Source: Desulfurellales bacterium (GTDB taxonomy: Bacteria > Campylobacterota_A > Desulfurellia > Desulfurellales > Hippeaceae). Taken from it: 24,991 nucleotides of DNA. The stretch is from contig JAMOPP010000200.1 of the NCBI GenBank assembly GCA_027064405.1, positions 1 through 24,991 on the forward strand, read 5' to 3'. The notes beneath the pieces are model-generated. The model was given only the letters and a program-made list of their open reading frames with translations, was not told the DNA's origin and did no database searches. Position numbers and translations under genes: made by a program. Shown here one piece after another: positions 24,506 to 24,991 of the stretch; positions within the stretch are counted from its first letter, which is position 1; each line of letters starts with the position of its first letter.

Positions 24506-24991
24506 TTTATGCTAACTATTTTTCTCTCTTCCCAACCTAATTTTTCTCTTAAAATATCAAAATAATTCTTATTCTTAAAAGTTAAGAGCTTTATTTTTTC
24601 CTTTGATTTTTCAATTTTTATAATATTGTTTTTCGAGAGCTTGTAGCCTATCTGTCCGTCAAGTGTTACCATTACATCTTCAATATCCTCTTTAATCTGA
24701 ATTAATAACTCTATACTATTCGGCACAACAAGGGGTCTATTTGAAAGTGTATGAGGACATATGGGCGTAATAATAAAAGCATCCATAGTGGGATAAATGA
24801 TGGGCCCGCCTGCTGCCAAATTATATGCTGTTGAACCTGACGGAGTTGATACAATAAGACCATCCGCTTCATAAACCGCAACAAGATGTTTTTTGGAGCC
24901 TATTTTCGCAAAGGTTTTTATGGGTATAATTCTTGCAAGGGCTCCTTTATTTACAACAACATCGTTAAAAACCGTTTTTTTGCATACCTCT
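24499..24991 (-). CDS. nadK: NAD kinase, C-terminal part (5' end outside window)
   Basis: NAD kinase makes NADP from NAD and ATP or polyphosphate in the cytoplasm. About 163 residues are visible and the frame is open through the right edge, so the apparent start near 24819 is internal. Reading back from the edge gives VFNDVVVNKGALARIIPI, then ADGLIVSTPSGSTAYNLAAG, then GPIIYPTMDAFIITPICPH and LSNRPLVVP, all conserved segments of the C-terminal NAD-binding domain. The stop lies 7 bases inside recN, giving the familiar nadK-recN pair. The GGDG motif and catalytic Asp would be on the missing N-terminal side. Confidence 0.96.
   Translation of the reverse strand, partial: EVCKKTVFNDVVVNKGALARIIPIKTFAKIGSKKHLVAVYEADGLIVSTPSGSTAYNLAAGGPIIYPTMDAFIITPICPHTLSNRPLVVPNSIELLIQIKEDIEDVMVTLDGQIGYKLSKNNIIKIEKSKEKIKLLTFKNKNYFDILREKLGWEERKIVSIKC

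Overview
The window is a gene-dense, AT-rich chromosomal segment, roughly one-third G+C by eye, from a Gram-negative (diderm) bacterium. LpxC, Tol-Pal and lipoprotein Pal show the outer membrane. Several gene orders match what I recall of Campylobacterota such as Campylobacter jejuni and Helicobacter pylori: parA-parB followed by atpF'-F-H-A-G-D-C and then tolQ-tolR-tolA-tolB-pal-cpoB; nadK next to recN; a DUF507 gene directly before carA; carA without carB; and ATP synthase subunits a and c absent from the main atp cluster. I therefore infer Campylobacterota in the broad sense, perhaps a deep-branching group such as Desulfurellia or Nautiliia. The sequence alone cannot fix the genus.

Left arm (1 to about 5,590, all + strand): the 3' end of ftsA, then ftsZ (cell division), plsY (phospholipid synthesis), two tandem DUF507 genes, carA (carbamoyl phosphate, for pyrimidines and arginine), lpxC (first committed step of lipid A) and a TrmN6/YabB-like methyltransferase. 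The genes are close-packed, and DUF507-DUF507-carA are joined by 4-bp stop/start overlaps.

Middle arm (about 5,550 to 18,110, all - strand, read from right to left): the ATP synthase genes atpF'-F-H-A-G-D-C run straight into tolQ-tolR-tolA-tolB, two tandem pal genes, cpoB and finally dxs. Most junctions overlap or have very short gaps. The block joins the machine that interconverts proton-motive force and ATP to the envelope machine driven by that same force. dxs ends inside the convergent methyltransferase gene. A sigma70-like promoter candidate with a perfect TTGACA lies just before atpF'.

Right arm (18,219 to 24,991, all - strand): nadK (5' end outside the window), recN, murG, parA, parB, an ArsB/NhaD-type ion transporter carrying a secreted N-terminal domain, and a UspA-like gene, again tightly overlapping. 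The transporter and usp pair sits between parB and atpF', which are direct neighbours in the Campylobacterota I recall.

There is no rRNA, tRNA, CRISPR array, insertion sequence or phage gene, and no gene-free stretch longer than about 110 bases. Most content is housekeeping. The most notable points are a 131-bp near-identical tract shared by the two pal genes (probable gene conversion), the transporter/usp insertion between parB and atp, and the divergent RecN. I see no convincing wholly new system.
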